A stretch of DNA of 64,000 bases, taken from Rhodoferax sp. (GTDB taxonomy: Bacteria > Pseudomonadota > Gammaproteobacteria > Burkholderiales > Burkholderiaceae_C). Where the stretch lies: contig SSFF01000003.1 of assembly GCA_008015235.1 (NCBI GenBank), forward strand, positions 310,001-374,000. The letters run 5' to 3'. The number at the start of each line of letters is the position of its first letter. The stretch's first letter is position 1. A program made the translations under genes and the position numbers. Below the pieces are notes generated by a model, which was given only the letters and a program-made list of their open reading frames with translations, was not told the origin of the DNA and searched no databases. This document shows positions 9,539 to 18,475 of the stretch, piece by piece.

Positions 9539-9796
9539 ATGAAAGAAGGCATTCACCCCAACTACCGCGAAGTTTGTTTCCAGGACATGTCCAATGGTTT
9601 CAAGTTCGTGACCCGTTCCTGCGCCAGCGCCAAGGAAATGATCAAGATGGAAGACGGCCGCGAGCTGCCCTGGATCAAGTTGGATACCACCAGCGAATCG
9701 CACCCCTTCTACACTGGCACCCAGAAGTCCGTGGACAACATGGGCGGCCGCGTGGAAAAGTTCCGCAACCGTTTCGGCAAGACCGCTGCGAAGTAA
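9539..9796 (+). CDS. rpmE2: 50S ribosomal protein L31 type B
   Basis: An 85-residue L31. It begins [20 protein letters not shown] and ends NRFGKTAAK. The CxxC zinc ligands of type A L31 are absent and the central insertion [17 protein letters not shown] is present, so this is the zinc-independent type B form. It has its own extended -10 promoter after rho and is followed by a clear terminator. The start is preceded by AGGAAG. Confidence 0.96.
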   Translation: MKEGIHPNYREVCFQDMSNGFKFVTRSCASAKEMIKMEDGRELPWIKLDTTSESHPFYTGTQKSVDNMGGRVEKFRNRFGKTAAK

Positions 9797-9827
9797 TTCG
9801 CACATCAGGCTACAGCCTGAGTTTTGC

Positions 9828-9865
9828 AAAAAAAGCAGCCCGGCCCTCCGAGCTGCTTTTTTTTT
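9828..9865 (+). terminator. Rho-independent terminator after rpmE
   Basis: A7-GCAGC (9828-9839) pairs with GCTGC-T9 (9852-9865), giving a stem extended by A:T pairs and a long T-run. A smaller hairpin TCAGGC/GCCTGA lies just upstream at about 9804-9819. Confidence 0.85.
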
Positions 9866-9885
9866 GAACATCACGCCAGTTTCTT

Positions 9886-11610
9886 GTGAATCAACCCTCT
9901 CCTGCCATTGTCACCCAGGCCGCTGTACGCCGCTTCCCGCGCCCTGTGCTGCTGGTGTTTTGCGTCGCCTACGTCCTGGCGGGTTTCGTGGGCCGCGAGG
10001 CCTGGAAAAGTGCCGACATGGCGGCTTTGGGTTTTATGCAGGCACTGGCATCCGGAGCGAGTGCATGGCTGCAGCCCACACTGGCCGGTTTTGCGCCAGA
10101 ACAGCCCGCATTGCTGCCCTATTGGCTTGGTGCCTGGACCATCCAGTGGGGTGGCCTCGTGTCCATTCCATTTGACTTCGCTGCCCGTATTCCCTTCGGT
10201 ATTCTGCTGGCACTGGCCATGGTCGGTACCTGGTATGGCACCTACTACCTGGCCCGCAGCCCTCTCGCTCAGCCGGTAGCCTTCGCCTTTGGGGGCGAGG
10301 CCCAGACCACCGACTACGCGCGCACCGTGGCCGATGGTGGTCTGCTCGCGTTCATGGCCTGCTTGGGCTTGGCGCACCTGTCACACGAAACCACTCCTGC
10401 TCTGGCACAACTGGGCTTCACGGCCCTACTGTTCTTTGCCATGGCTGCACTGCCGTACCGGCGCTGGCAAGCCATGGTCGGAGCCGTGGTCGGCACACTG
10501 GGACTGACACTCAGCGGGGCCCCAGCGATTGCCTTGCTGTTGAGCAGCGGTGCGGCACTGATCCACGCCCTCGACAAGTGCAGTGAACGCGCACAAGTTC
10601 AAGCACATGAAACCCGCCACACCGAAGCCTGGTTCGTGTTGGCTCTTGGCATGCTCTGTGCTGCCCTGGCCCATGGCCTGGACCTATGGCAATGGAAAAT
10701 CGTCCTGCCAGGATGGAAGCTAAGCGAATGGCAGGGGCTGGGCGAGCTGTTGGTCTGGTTTGCATGGCCAGCCTGGCCGCTGACCCTGTGGACCCTGTGG
10801 CGCTGGCGTGACCGCATTGCTGGCAAGACCCTCAACCGCCATTTGGTGATGCCTATGGGGTTCACCACCATCACGGTGGTCTCGTCCCTGGTCACGGGTG
10901 CGTCGGACCGCACCTTGCTGCTGGCCTTGCCCTCACTGGCGGCACTGGCGGCCTTTTCGCTGCCTACACTCAAGCGCCAGATGGCGGCCTGGATCGACTG
11001 GTTCACCCTGTTCTTCTTTTCCGGCTGCGGCTTCATCATCTGGGTGGTGTGGATCGCCATGCAAACCGGCGTCCCGGCCCAGCCCGCAGCCAACGTGGCC
11101 CGGCTGGCGCCGCAATTCCAGTCCAGCTTTTCAATTGCTACACTTTTAATAGCTGTCTGCGCAACCCTGGTATGGGCCTGGCTCGTGAAATGGCGTGTGG
11201 GCAAGCACCGTGCTGCGCTCTGGAAAAGCCTGGTGCTACCAGCCGGTGGTGCGGGCCTGTGCTGGCTGTTGTTGATGACCTTGTGGATGCCGCTTCTCAA
11301 CCATGCCCAAAGCTATACCGCCTTGGTGCGCAATACCCAGTTGGCACTGGGCGCACATGCCCCCCATGCCAACTCCTGCATTGCCGTACGCTACCTGCCC
11401 CAGGGCACTGTTGCAGCCCTGAGCACGTACGGAGGACTATCCCTCAAACCCCTTGCATCCGAAACAGACTGCCCATGGCTTGCCACCGAGGCGAATGAGT
11501 CTGGCGTGGTCCCCGACTGGGCCGAAGCTGCTGGATGGATTCCCTACCGCTTGATCGGTAATGCCGTTGGGCACAACGAGGACTTTTGGTTGCTGCAGCG
11601 CAAGCCCTGA
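9886..11610 (+). CDS. Polytopic membrane protein, GT-C/ArnT-like (uncertain)
   Basis: A 574-residue integral membrane protein with roughly ten or more hydrophobic segments and a short soluble C-terminal part. The first periplasmic loop starts GREAWKSADMAAL, resembling the acidic first loop of GT-C (PMT/ArnT) glycosyltransferases such as GREPWxxDE, and the C-terminal region CIAVRYLPQGTVAALSTYGG could be a periplasmic domain. I do not recognise a named family, so a lipid-linked sugar transferase is only a suggestion. Around residues 417-427 one transmembrane segment (SIATLLIAVCATLVW) is encoded by a dispersed repeat copy. No glycan genes adjoin it; phoR converges from the right. Confidence 0.6.
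   Translation: MNQPSPAIVTQAAVRRFPRPVLLVFCVAYVLAGFVGREAWKSADMAALGFMQALASGASAWLQPTLAGFAPEQPALLPYWLGAWTIQWGGLVSIPFDFAARIPFGILLALAMVGTWYGTYYLARSPLAQPVAFAFGGEAQTTDYARTVADGGLLAFMACLGLAHLSHETTPALAQLGFTALLFFAMAALPYRRWQAMVGAVVGTLGLTLSGAPAIALLLSSGAALIHALDKCSERAQVQAHETRHTEAWFVLALGMLCAALAHGLDLWQWKIVLPGWKLSEWQGLGELLVWFAWPAWPLTLWTLWRWRDRIAGKTLNRHLVMPMGFTTITVVSSLVTGASDRTLLLALPSLAALAAFSLPTLKRQMAAWIDWFTLFFFSGCGFIIWVVWIAMQTGVPAQPAANVARLAPQFQSSFSIATLLIAVCATLVWAWLVKWRVGKHRAALWKSLVLPAGGAGLCWLLLMTLWMPLLNHAQSYTALVRNTQLALGAHAPHANSCIAVRYLPQGTVAALSTYGGLSLKPLASETDCPWLATEANESGVVPDWAEAAGWIPYRLIGNAVGHNEDFWLLQRKP
11134..11165 (+). repeat. Dispersed REP-like repeat, copy C (inside membrane protein)
   Basis: ATTGCTACACTTTTAATAGC followed by TGTCTGCGCAA matches the core and the CGCAA block of copies A and B. 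It is translated as part of a transmembrane segment. Confidence 0.55.
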
Positions 11611-11635
11611 CGGGACCTGTAGCTTGATCAGGCGC

Positions 11636-12967
11636 TCAAGCGAGGCCAGTTGCACGCACCCGGGCTGCCGGAAATCGGATGGTAAAGCAGGAGCCCTGTC
11701 CCCATTCACTGCTGATGCGCAGTTCAGCGCCATGGCGCTGCACCACATGCTTGACTATCGCAAGCCCCAGGCCAGTTCCCCCCGTATCGCGAGAACGGCT
11801 GCGGTCCACGCGGTAGAAACGCTCGGTCAGGCGCGACAAATGCTCCTGGGCAATGCCCACCCCATGGTCCTGCACAACAAACTCGGCACCGCCCTCGGCC
11901 AGTTGCCGCAGGTGCACTTCGATGGCCTTGTCGGCCGGTGTGTAGCGCACGGCATTGGTCAGCAGATTGGACATGGCGCTTTGCAGCTCGGACTGGATGC
12001 CCGCCAGCTCCAGACCGGCATCGGCCTGGACCGCAATGGGTTGTTCGCGCGGTCCGACGATGTCGGCCAGGGTATTGGCATCGCGCAGGCACTGCGCCAA
12101 CAAGGCGTCGGCACTGACCCATTCGTTGGCCACCGGCAGAGGGCTGCCCTCCAAGCGTGAAAGCGTCAGCAGGTCACTGACCAAGGACTGCATGCGCTGC
12201 GCCTGTTCGGCCATCAAGGCCAGATAGCGCGCCCGTTCCCCTTCCTGCAGTACCAGAGTCTGCAAGGTTTCGATGAAGCCCGACAGGACCGTCAGCGGCG
12301 TGCGGATTTCGTGCGAGACATTGGCCACAAAGTCGCGGCGCATGGCCTCGGCCTGCTCCAGCGCGGTGACATCGCGCGACAGCAGCAACTTGCGCCCCTC
12401 GCCGTACTCGTGCACCTGCACCAGCAGGCGTACCGGGTGGGTGGGGGTGTGGCCCTTGCCCGGAATGGAGACATCACTGCGGTAGTTCTGCTGGGCGTAG
12501 TAGCGGGCAAAGACCGGGTCGCGCACCAGGTTGGCGAAGTGCTGCATCAGGTCGCGCGTAGCGTCCAGACCAAAGTGCCTGCACGCCATGTCATTGAGCC
12601 ATTCAATTTGCCCCTGGGCATTGAGCAGCACCACGCCGTTGGGCGAGGCCTGCAAGGCCGCGAGGAACTCCTGCAGGCGCTGCTCGCTGTCCTGCAAGGC
12701 ACGGTCGCGCAGGCGCACGGCACGCCAGGCGCGGTCCTGTACTTCACCCCACAGGCCACTGCCCAGGGTCATGGGGGCCTGGAGTTCACCCTTGAGCCAG
12801 GCCAGCAAACGCAGGCCGCGTACGGCATCCATCACAAACCAAGCATAGGTGCCCAGCAGCGCAGCCCCGGCCAGGCCCCAAGCCCAGTCGTCGGCCGGCA
12901 CCAGCACCCAAGCCAGCGCAAGGGCCGCAGCCTGGCACAGCACCAACCCGATTACACGCGTCCACAT
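11636..12967 (-). CDS. phoR: Phosphate regulon sensor histidine kinase PhoR
   Basis: A 443-residue membrane histidine kinase that phosphorylates PhoB when Pi is scarce. Two N-terminal hydrophobic segments (about residues 5-50) are followed by a linker, a PAS domain (FLAALQASPNGVVLLNAQGQ onward), the HisKA H-box VANVSHEIRTPLTVLSGF, the N-box LLTNAVRYTP, the G1 box DHGVGIA and the G2 box GGTGLGLAIVKHVVQRHG. There is no large periplasmic domain, as in E. coli PhoR. It is the last gene of the pst-pho cluster, 30 bp after phoB. Confidence 0.95.
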   Translation of the reverse strand: MWTRVIGLVLCQAAALALAWVLVPADDWAWGLAGAALLGTYAWFVMDAVRGLRLLAWLKGELQAPMTLGSGLWGEVQDRAWRAVRLRDRALQDSEQRLQEFLAALQASPNGVVLLNAQGQIEWLNDMACRHFGLDATRDLMQHFANLVRDPVFARYYAQQNYRSDVSIPGKGHTPTHPVRLLVQVHEYGEGRKLLLSRDVTALEQAEAMRRDFVANVSHEIRTPLTVLSGFIETLQTLVLQEGERARYLALMAEQAQRMQSLVSDLLTLSRLEGSPLPVANEWVSADALLAQCLRDANTLADIVGPREQPIAVQADAGLELAGIQSELQSAMSNLLTNAVRYTPADKAIEVHLRQLAEGGAEFVVQDHGVGIAQEHLSRLTERFYRVDRSRSRDTGGTGLGLAIVKHVVQRHGAELRISSEWGQGSCFTIRFPAARVRATGLA

Positions 12968-12997
12968 CGCAATACCGCCAGATCGTGAAAGCAGGAA

Positions 12998-13726
12998 TCA
13001 GGCATCGGCACGGGCGGCCGTGGCTGCAGGCTCCACCAAAGCTTGGGTGGTGAGTCGGTAGCCCGCACCGCGCACGGTTTCGAGCATGGGCGCCGCAGCG
13101 GCCAAGGCCTCGCGCAGGCGCTTGATGTGCACGTCCACGGTGCGCTCTTCGATGTATACGTGGTCGCCCCAGACCTGGTCGAGCAATTGGGCGCGCGAGT
13201 GCACGCGTTCGGGGTGCCCCATGAGGTAGTGCAGCAACTTGAACTCGGTGGGCCCGAGCTTCAAAGCCTGGCCGCCGAAACTGACCCTATGCGTGGCCGG
13301 GTCCAGCACCAAAGCGCCCTGGCTCAGAGGCTCCTGGGCCCCCTGCGGTGCGCGGCGGCGCAGCACGGCGCGCACGCGCGCCAGCAGCTCCTTGGTGGAG
13401 AAAGGCTTGGCAATGTAGTCGTCGGCACCAGCATCGAGCCCGGCCACGCGATCACGCTCATCCCCCTTAGCAGTGACCATGATGATGGGTACGTTTTCCG
13501 TGCGCTTGTCGGCTCGCCAGCGTTTGGCCAGGTTGATACCACTCTCGCCGGGAAGCATCCAATCCAGCAGCACCAAGTCGGGCACGGAGGCATCGATTTC
13601 ACGTTGGGCACTGGCTGCATCCATGGCCCACAGCGGGCGGAACCCGTTGTGCCGCAGGTTCACCGCCACCAGCTCGGCAATCGCCGGTTCGTCTTCCACC
13701 ACCAGGATGGTTGGCATGGTCTTCAT
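12998..13726 (-). CDS. phoB: Phosphate regulon response regulator PhoB
   Basis: A 242-residue OmpR-family regulator and the presumed reader of the Pho boxes in this window. The receiver domain begins TILVVEDEPAIAELVA, with phospho-acceptor Asp in LVLLDWMLPG and Lys in IAKPFSTKELLAR. The C-terminal winged helix contains GPTEFKLLHYLMGHPERVHS and VDVHIKRLREAL. The frame is open to 13909, but the family N-terminus and GGGAGG 5 bp upstream put the start at ATG 13726. The 82-bp gap to phoU holds a GC-rich hairpin repeat. Confidence 0.95.
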   Translation of the reverse strand: MKTMPTILVVEDEPAIAELVAVNLRHNGFRPLWAMDAASAQREIDASVPDLVLLDWMLPGESGINLAKRWRADKRTENVPIIMVTAKGDERDRVAGLDAGADDYIAKPFSTKELLARVRAVLRRRAPQGAQEPLSQGALVLDPATHRVSFGGQALKLGPTEFKLLHYLMGHPERVHSRAQLLDQVWGDHVYIEERTVDVHIKRLREALAAAAPMLETVRGAGYRLTTQALVEPAATAARADA

Positions 13727-13736
13727 AGAGCCTCCC

Positions 13737-13806
13737 GCCGGGCCGCCCCAAGGGAAGGCTGCGCCCCCATGGGGGGCAGCGATGACACGAAGTGCAGAGC
13801 GTGGGG
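13737..13806 (-). repeat. GC-rich hairpin repeat between phoU and phoB
   Basis: On the minus strand, CCCCCACGCTCTGCACTTCG leads into GCTGCCCCCCATGGGGGCGCAGC, a near-perfect hairpin, and then GGGGCGGCCCGGCGGGAGG. From memory, similar blocks occur between genes in many Comamonadaceae genomes; no second copy was found in this window. It could reduce read-through from phoU to phoB or protect the upstream message. Confidence 0.45.
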
Positions 13807-13808
13807 GT

Positions 13809-14510
13809 TCATTTGACCAGCGACTCCACGTCTTCGATGCTGGTGTGGCGCACATCGGCCCCCTTGACCACATAGATGATGAATTCGGCAATGTTCTTGG
13901 CATGGTCACCCACGCGCTCGATGGCCTTGGCCAGAAACAGCAGATCCAGGCTGGGCGAGATGGTGCGTGGGTCTTCCATCATGTAGGTGATGAGCTTGCG
14001 CACGAAACCGCCAAACTCGCGGTCGATGGCATCGTCTTCTTTCAGGATCGCCACGGCCGCGTGCACGTCCAGGCGGGCGAAGGCGTCGAGTGCCTTGTTT
14101 AGCAGGTTCGAGGCCAGATCGGCCGCCACCCGCAGCTCCAGCGAAGGAAGGTTGCGCGGCGCACCGCTGTTGATGATGGACAGCACCATGCGGGCGATTT
14201 TGGCGGCCTCGTCGCCGGCACGTTCCAGGTTGGCCGTGGTTTTGGAAATGGCGATCAACAGGCGCAGGTCACGCGCCGTGGGCTGGCGCCGCGCAATGAT
14301 GCTGGAGAGGTCGTGGTCGATTTCCACTTCCATGGCATTGACGCGGGCTTCGTTGGCCACCACTTCGTTGGCCACCTCAACGCTGAACTGCGACAGGGCA
14401 TAAATGGCTTGGCGGATCTGCGATTCCACCAGTCCCCCCAGCTCCAGCACGCGCGTGGACACGGCGGTGAGTTCGGTGTCAAACTGGGTCGAAAGATGTT
14501 TGTCAACCAT
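13809..14510 (-). CDS. phoU: Phosphate signalling protein PhoU
   Basis: A 233-residue PhoU built of two three-helix PhoU repeats. It links the Pst transporter to PhoR and holds the regulon off when Pi is plentiful. Recognisable segments are STQFDTELTAVSTRVLELGG at the N-terminus and the metal-binding repeat motif ERAGDEAAKIA, repeated as ERVGDHAKNIAEFI. The frame runs to 14603, but ATG 14510 follows GGGAGA and matches family N-termini. It lies 16 bp downstream of pstB. Confidence 0.95.
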   Translation of the reverse strand: MVDKHLSTQFDTELTAVSTRVLELGGLVESQIRQAIYALSQFSVEVANEVVANEARVNAMEVEIDHDLSSIIARRQPTARDLRLLIAISKTTANLERAGDEAAKIARMVLSIINSGAPRNLPSLELRVAADLASNLLNKALDAFARLDVHAAVAILKEDDAIDREFGGFVRKLITYMMEDPRTISPSLDLLFLAKAIERVGDHAKNIAEFIIYVVKGADVRHTSIEDVESLVK

Positions 14511-14526
14511 GTTGATGTCTCCCTGA

Positions 14527-15306
14527 TCAGCCGAAACGGCCGGTAATGTAGTCTTCTGTTTCCTGGCGGGTGGGTTTGAAGAACATCTGTTCGGTCTGGC
14601 CAAACTCCACCAGGTCGCCCAGGTACATGTAGGCGGTGTAGTCGCTGCAGCGGGCTGCCTGCTGCATGTTGTGGGTCACGATGACCACGGTGTAGTCGCT
14701 CTTGAGTTCCACAATCAGCTCTTCCACCTTGGCGGTGGAAATCGGGTCCAGTGCCGAGCACGGTTCATCCAGCAGCAGCACCTCGGGCTTGATGGCAATG
14801 CCACGGGCAATGCACAGGCGCTGCTGCTGCCCGCCCGACAGGCTGGCGCCGCTTTGGTGCAGCTTGTCCTTGACCTCGGGCCACAGGGCGGCCTTGCGCA
14901 GCGCCCACTCAACACGCTCCTCCATGTCCGTGGTATTGAGCTTTTCGAACAACTTCACGCCGAAGGCGATGTTGTCGTAGATGGACATCGGGAAAGGCGT
15001 GGGTTTCTGGAACACCATGCCCACCTTGGCGCGCAGCAGGGCCACGTCCTCGCGGCTGGTGAGGATGTTTTCCCCGTCCAGCATGACTTCGCCCTGGGCG
15101 CGCTGCTCCGGATAGAGCTCGAACATGCGGTTGAACACCCGCAACAGGGTGGACTTGCCACATCCCGACGGGCCGATGAAGGCCGTCACGCGGTTTTCAG
15201 GTATTTCCAGGTTGATGCCTTTGAGGGCATGGAACTTTCCGTAAAAGAAGTTCAGGTCCTTGACTGCGATCTTGGTTTTTTCGGCAGCGCTGACTGTGCT
15301 GAGCAT
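14527..15306 (-). CDS. pstB: Phosphate ABC transporter ATP-binding protein PstB
   Basis: A 259-residue ATPase of the high-affinity Pi importer. Walker [10 protein letters not shown] is at 45-53, the ABC signature is [14 protein letters not shown], Walker B is [13 protein letters not shown], and the switch His is in [15 protein letters not shown] 15306 follows GGAGA. It lies downstream of pstA (33-bp gap) and upstream of phoU. Confidence 0.97.
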   Translation of the reverse strand: MLSTVSAAEKTKIAVKDLNFFYGKFHALKGINLEIPENRVTAFIGPSGCGKSTLLRVFNRMFELYPEQRAQGEVMLDGENILTSREDVALLRAKVGMVFQKPTPFPMSIYDNIAFGVKLFEKLNTTDMEERVEWALRKAALWPEVKDKLHQSGASLSGGQQQRLCIARGIAIKPEVLLLDEPCSALDPISTAKVEELIVELKSDYTVVIVTHNMQQAARCSDYTAYMYLGDLVEFGQTEQMFFKPTRQETEDYITGRFG

Positions 15307-15339
15307 GTTTGATTCTCCAAAGGGCGGACGCGCCGCCGG

Positions 15340-16197
15340 TCAGTGTTTCTGTCGGGTAAGTACCCGCGCAAGAATATTGAGGGCGAGCACCGCCAAGGTG
15401 ATGAGGAAGACCCCGGCCCACGCCAATTTCTGCCAGTTCTCATACGGGCTCATGGCGAACTTGAAAATGGTTACCGGCAAGGTTGCCATGGGTTCGGACA
15501 ACGAGGTGGTCCAGAACTGGTTGCTCAGTGCCGTGAACAGCAAAGGCGCCGTTTCTCCCGAAATGCGCGCCACCGCCAGCAGCACGCCGGTGATCACGCC
15601 TGCGCGTGCAGCCTTGAGGGTGATGAGCAAAACCACCTTCCACTTGGGACTGCCCAGCGCATAGGCCGCCTCACGCAAGCCCGCAGGCACCAGCAGAAGC
15701 ATGTTCTCGGTGGTACGAATGACCACCGGGATGACGATCAGGGCCAGCGCCAGAATGCCGGCATAGGCCGAGAAGCTCTTGAACTTGGCGACCACCACGG
15801 TGTAGATGAACAGGCCGACCACGATCGAAGGCGCCGACAGCAGGATGTCATTGACGAAACGGGTGGCCTGCGCCAGCCAGCCTTTGGCATCGAATTCGGC
15901 CAAATAAATTCCCGCGAGAATGCCCACGGGTGTGCCCACGCAGGTGGCCAGCAGCACCATGATGAACGAGCCATAGATGGCGTTGGCCAGGCCGCCGGCC
16001 TCGTTGGGAGGGGGGGTCATCTGGGTGACGGTTGCCCAGTTCAGGCCATCAAGCCCCAGACGCAGGGTTTCCCACAATATCCAGCCCAACCAGAAAAGAC
16101 CAAACGACATGGCGGCCAGCGACAAGGCGGTCGCGACCATGTTGGTGCGCTTGCGGCTGTTGTAGCGGCGCAGGCGGGCAGCGTCGGTAGCACTCAC
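15340..16197 (-). CDS. pstA: Phosphate ABC transporter permease PstA
   Basis: A 285-residue inner-membrane permease with about six transmembrane segments. The cytoplasmic coupling loop [20 protein letters not shown] matches the EAAxALG motif. The start is a GTG at 16195-16197, overlapping the pstC stop as GTGA, with AAGGAG 7 bp upstream; translation is probably coupled to pstC. Confidence 0.95.
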   Translation of the reverse strand: MSATDAARLRRYNSRKRTNMVATALSLAAMSFGLFWLGWILWETLRLGLDGLNWATVTQMTPPPNEAGGLANAIYGSFIMVLLATCVGTPVGILAGIYLAEFDAKGWLAQATRFVNDILLSAPSIVVGLFIYTVVVAKFKSFSAYAGILALALIVIPVVIRTTENMLLLVPAGLREAAYALGSPKWKVVLLITLKAARAGVITGVLLAVARISGETAPLLFTALSNQFWTTSLSEPMATLPVTIFKFAMSPYENWQKLAWAGVFLITLAVLALNILARVLTRQKH

Positions 16198-17225
16198 GAT
16201 TTCGCTCCTTCATTCTTGCGCAGGCTGGCCAACAACCATTTGGACAGGGAGAGGATGACAAAGGTGATCGCAAACATCACCAGCCCCAGGTACATCAGGG
16301 CCGCCTGGTGCAGGCCCTCGCCTGCCTCGGCGAACTCATTGGCCAGTGCCGACGTGATGCTGTTGGCGGCCTCGAACACACTGAGCGAGTCGAGTTGATT
16401 GAAATTGCCGATGACGAACGTGACCGCCATGGTCTCGCCGATGGCACGCCCCAGACCCAGCATGATGCCGCCGATGACGCCCGCCTTGGTATAGGGCAAC
16501 ACCACCTTGGTCACCACTTCCCAGGTGGTGGAGCCCAGGCCGTAGGCCGACTCCTTGAGCATGGGTGGCGTCACTTCAAACACGTCGCGCATGACCGACG
16601 CGATGAACGGAATGATCATGATGGCCAGGATGACCCCGGCCGAAAAAATGCCGATACCCACCGGTGGACCCGTAAAAAAGGCGCCAATGTAGGGAACGCC
16701 GGCAGTGAGGTTCTGCAGGGGCTGCTGCACATAAGTGGCCAGAACCGGGCCGAACACCAGCAAGCCCCACATGCCGTACACGATCGACGGAATGGCAGCG
16801 AGCAACTCAATGGCAGTTCCCAAGGGGCGCTTGAGCCAGGCCGGTGACAGCTCGGTCAGAAAAAGGGCGATGCCGAAACTCACCGGCACGGCAATGAGCA
16901 ATGCTATGAAGGAACTGGCCAGGGTGCCATAGATCATGACCAGGCCGCCGAAATCCTCCTGGACCGGATCCCAGGTGGTGCGCGTCAGAAATGACAACCC
17001 ATAGTGGCTCAGGGCCGGCCAGGCACTGATCACTAGGGCGGCAATGATGGCGGCCAGGAGGCCAAGGGTCACAAAGGCAGCGCCTTTGGCCAGGGCCGCA
17101 AACACGGCATCGGCCCATGGCACCTGGCGCTGCGGTGCTGGAGGTTGCGGATCGGTCATGACAGTATTTCCCGAAGCAGCCCCCCCCAACACAGGGGGAG
17201 CTTCATGCGCAAGTGTAGAAGACAT
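16194..17225 (-). CDS. pstC: Phosphate ABC transporter permease PstC
   Basis: A 343-residue permease partner of PstA, with about six transmembrane helices and the coupling loop [20 protein letters not shown]. The N-terminal cytoplasmic extension of about 45 residues is longer than in E. coli. ATG 17225 is preceded by AAGGGGA; the internal ATG at 17159 has only a weak site, so the long form is preferred. It follows pstS by 38 bp. Confidence 0.94.
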   Translation of the reverse strand: MSSTLAHEAPPVLGGAASGNTVMTDPQPPAPQRQVPWADAVFAALAKGAAFVTLGLLAAIIAALVISAWPALSHYGLSFLTRTTWDPVQEDFGGLVMIYGTLASSFIALLIAVPVSFGIALFLTELSPAWLKRPLGTAIELLAAIPSIVYGMWGLLVFGPVLATYVQQPLQNLTAGVPYIGAFFTGPPVGIGIFSAGVILAIMIIPFIASVMRDVFEVTPPMLKESAYGLGSTTWEVVTKVVLPYTKAGVIGGIMLGLGRAIGETMAVTFVIGNFNQLDSLSVFEAANSITSALANEFAEAGEGLHQAALMYLGLVMFAITFVILSLSKWLLASLRKNEGAKS

Positions 17226-17263
17226 GAAGCTTCCCCTTCTTTCTCACACAACGGAACAGACGC

Positions 17264-18304
17264 TCACTTGGAGGCAATGGCCTTGCCAGCGGCATCCTTG
17301 ATGTTGGCGTCCCAGTGCTTCTGCACCAAAGCCTTCACCGAAGCCGGCAGCGGCACGTAGTCCAGGTCATCGGCAGCCTTGTCACCATTGGCATACACCC
17401 AGCTGAAATACTTCAGCACTTGCGCTGCGCTTTCCGGCTTGTCCTGCTTTTTGTGCATCAGGATGTAGGTCGGGTTGGTGATGGGCCAGGCATCCTTGCC
17501 AGGTTGGTCGGTCGTCACCTGGTAGAAGGTCTTGTTCCAGTCGGCACCAGCGGCGGCGGCCTTGAAAGCCGTGTCGCTGGGCGGGACAAAGTTGCCATCG
17601 CGATTCTTCAGCAGGGTGTAGGTCATCTTGTTCTGCTTGACGTAGGCATACTCCAGGTAACCGATGGAGTTGGGCAGGCGGGCCACGAATGCAGCTACGC
17701 CTTCATTGCCCTTGCCACCCACGCCAGCAGGCCAGTTCACCGCAGTGCCTTCACCCACAGCCGACTTCCAGTCAGGGCTGACCTTGCTCAGGTAATTGGT
17801 GAAAATGAAGGTCGTACCGGAACCATCGGCACGGCGCACAGGTGCAATTTGCGCATCGGGCAAGGGCACACCGGGATTCAGGGCCGTCAGGGCGGCATCG
17901 TTCCACTTGGTGATCTTGCCCAGGTAGATGTCCGCCAGCACCGCACCGGTCAGCTTGATCTGACCCGGTTGGATGCCCTTGATGTTGACCACCGGCACCA
18001 CACCGCCAATGACGGTGGGGAACTGGACCTGGCCTTTTTTCTCCAGGTCCGCATCGTTCAAGGGCATGTCGGATGCACCGAAATCAACCGTCTTGGAGTC
18101 GATCTGCTTGATGCCAGCACCAGATCCGATGGACTGGTAGTTCACCTTCACGCCAGTCGCCTTGTTGTAGTCGGAAGCCCATTTGGCGTAGATGGGTGCG
18201 GGAAACGTGGCACCCGCGCCTGTCACTTCTTGCGCAGACGCGCCAAAGCCCACGGTCATGGTCGAAGCGGCCAACGCGGCCAGCACGGTCAAACGATTGC
18301 GCAT
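17264..18304 (-). CDS. pstS: Periplasmic phosphate-binding protein PstS
   Basis: A 346-residue substrate-binding protein of the Pst transporter. The signal peptide MRNRLTVLAALAASTMTVGF ends near GASAQE. The mature part begins with the family motif GAGATFPAPIYAKW. Other ligand-loop motifs are TVDFGASDMPL and RRADGSGTTFIFTNYL. The start ATG 18304 follows AAAGG; longer in-frame starts would overlap the Pho box. It is the first gene of the pst operon and carries the best Pho box in the window, 51 bp before the start. Confidence 0.97.
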   Translation of the reverse strand: MRNRLTVLAALAASTMTVGFGASAQEVTGAGATFPAPIYAKWASDYNKATGVKVNYQSIGSGAGIKQIDSKTVDFGASDMPLNDADLEKKGQVQFPTVIGGVVPVVNIKGIQPGQIKLTGAVLADIYLGKITKWNDAALTALNPGVPLPDAQIAPVRRADGSGTTFIFTNYLSKVSPDWKSAVGEGTAVNWPAGVGGKGNEGVAAFVARLPNSIGYLEYAYVKQNKMTYTLLKNRDGNFVPPSDTAFKAAAAGADWNKTFYQVTTDQPGKDAWPITNPTYILMHKKQDKPESAAQVLKYFSWVYANGDKAADDLDYVPLPASVKALVQKHWDANIKDAAGKAIASK

Positions 18305-18354
18305 GAAAAACCTTTCAGTTTGGTGAAAAAACAATAATGAATGTAAGAACTCTG

Positions 18355-18372
18355 TGTGACAGCTTTGTGACA
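18355..18372 (-). promoter_or_regulatory. Pho box upstream of pstS
   Basis: TGTCACAAAGCTGTCACA: two perfect TGTCA repeats 11 bp apart with an AAG-rich spacer, very close to the E. coli CTGTCATAAAxCTGTCAY consensus. Confidence 0.88.
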
Positions 18373-18415
18373 AATTGGTTTTTTTCTGGGCAGTCCAAAA
18401 TGATGAAAGGCCCAG

Positions 18416-18475
18416 ATTGCTACTTTTCTTGTAGCTTTTGACGCTTAGTTCGCAAGGGCCAGAGGCCTGTTTGGC
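18416..18475 (+). repeat. Dispersed REP-like repeat, copy B
   Basis: ATTGCTACTTTTCTTGTAGC is followed by a TTCGCAAGGGCCAGAGGCC block and TTTGGC. This is the most complete copy. It overlaps the 3' end of the chemoreceptor gene, encoding its last residues, and its core can form a weak hairpin after the stop. Confidence 0.65.

Noticed and set aside
13727..13909. Upstream extension of phoB
   Set aside because: It would run through the GC-rich repeat and into phoU; the internal ATG has a good ribosome site and the family N-terminus.
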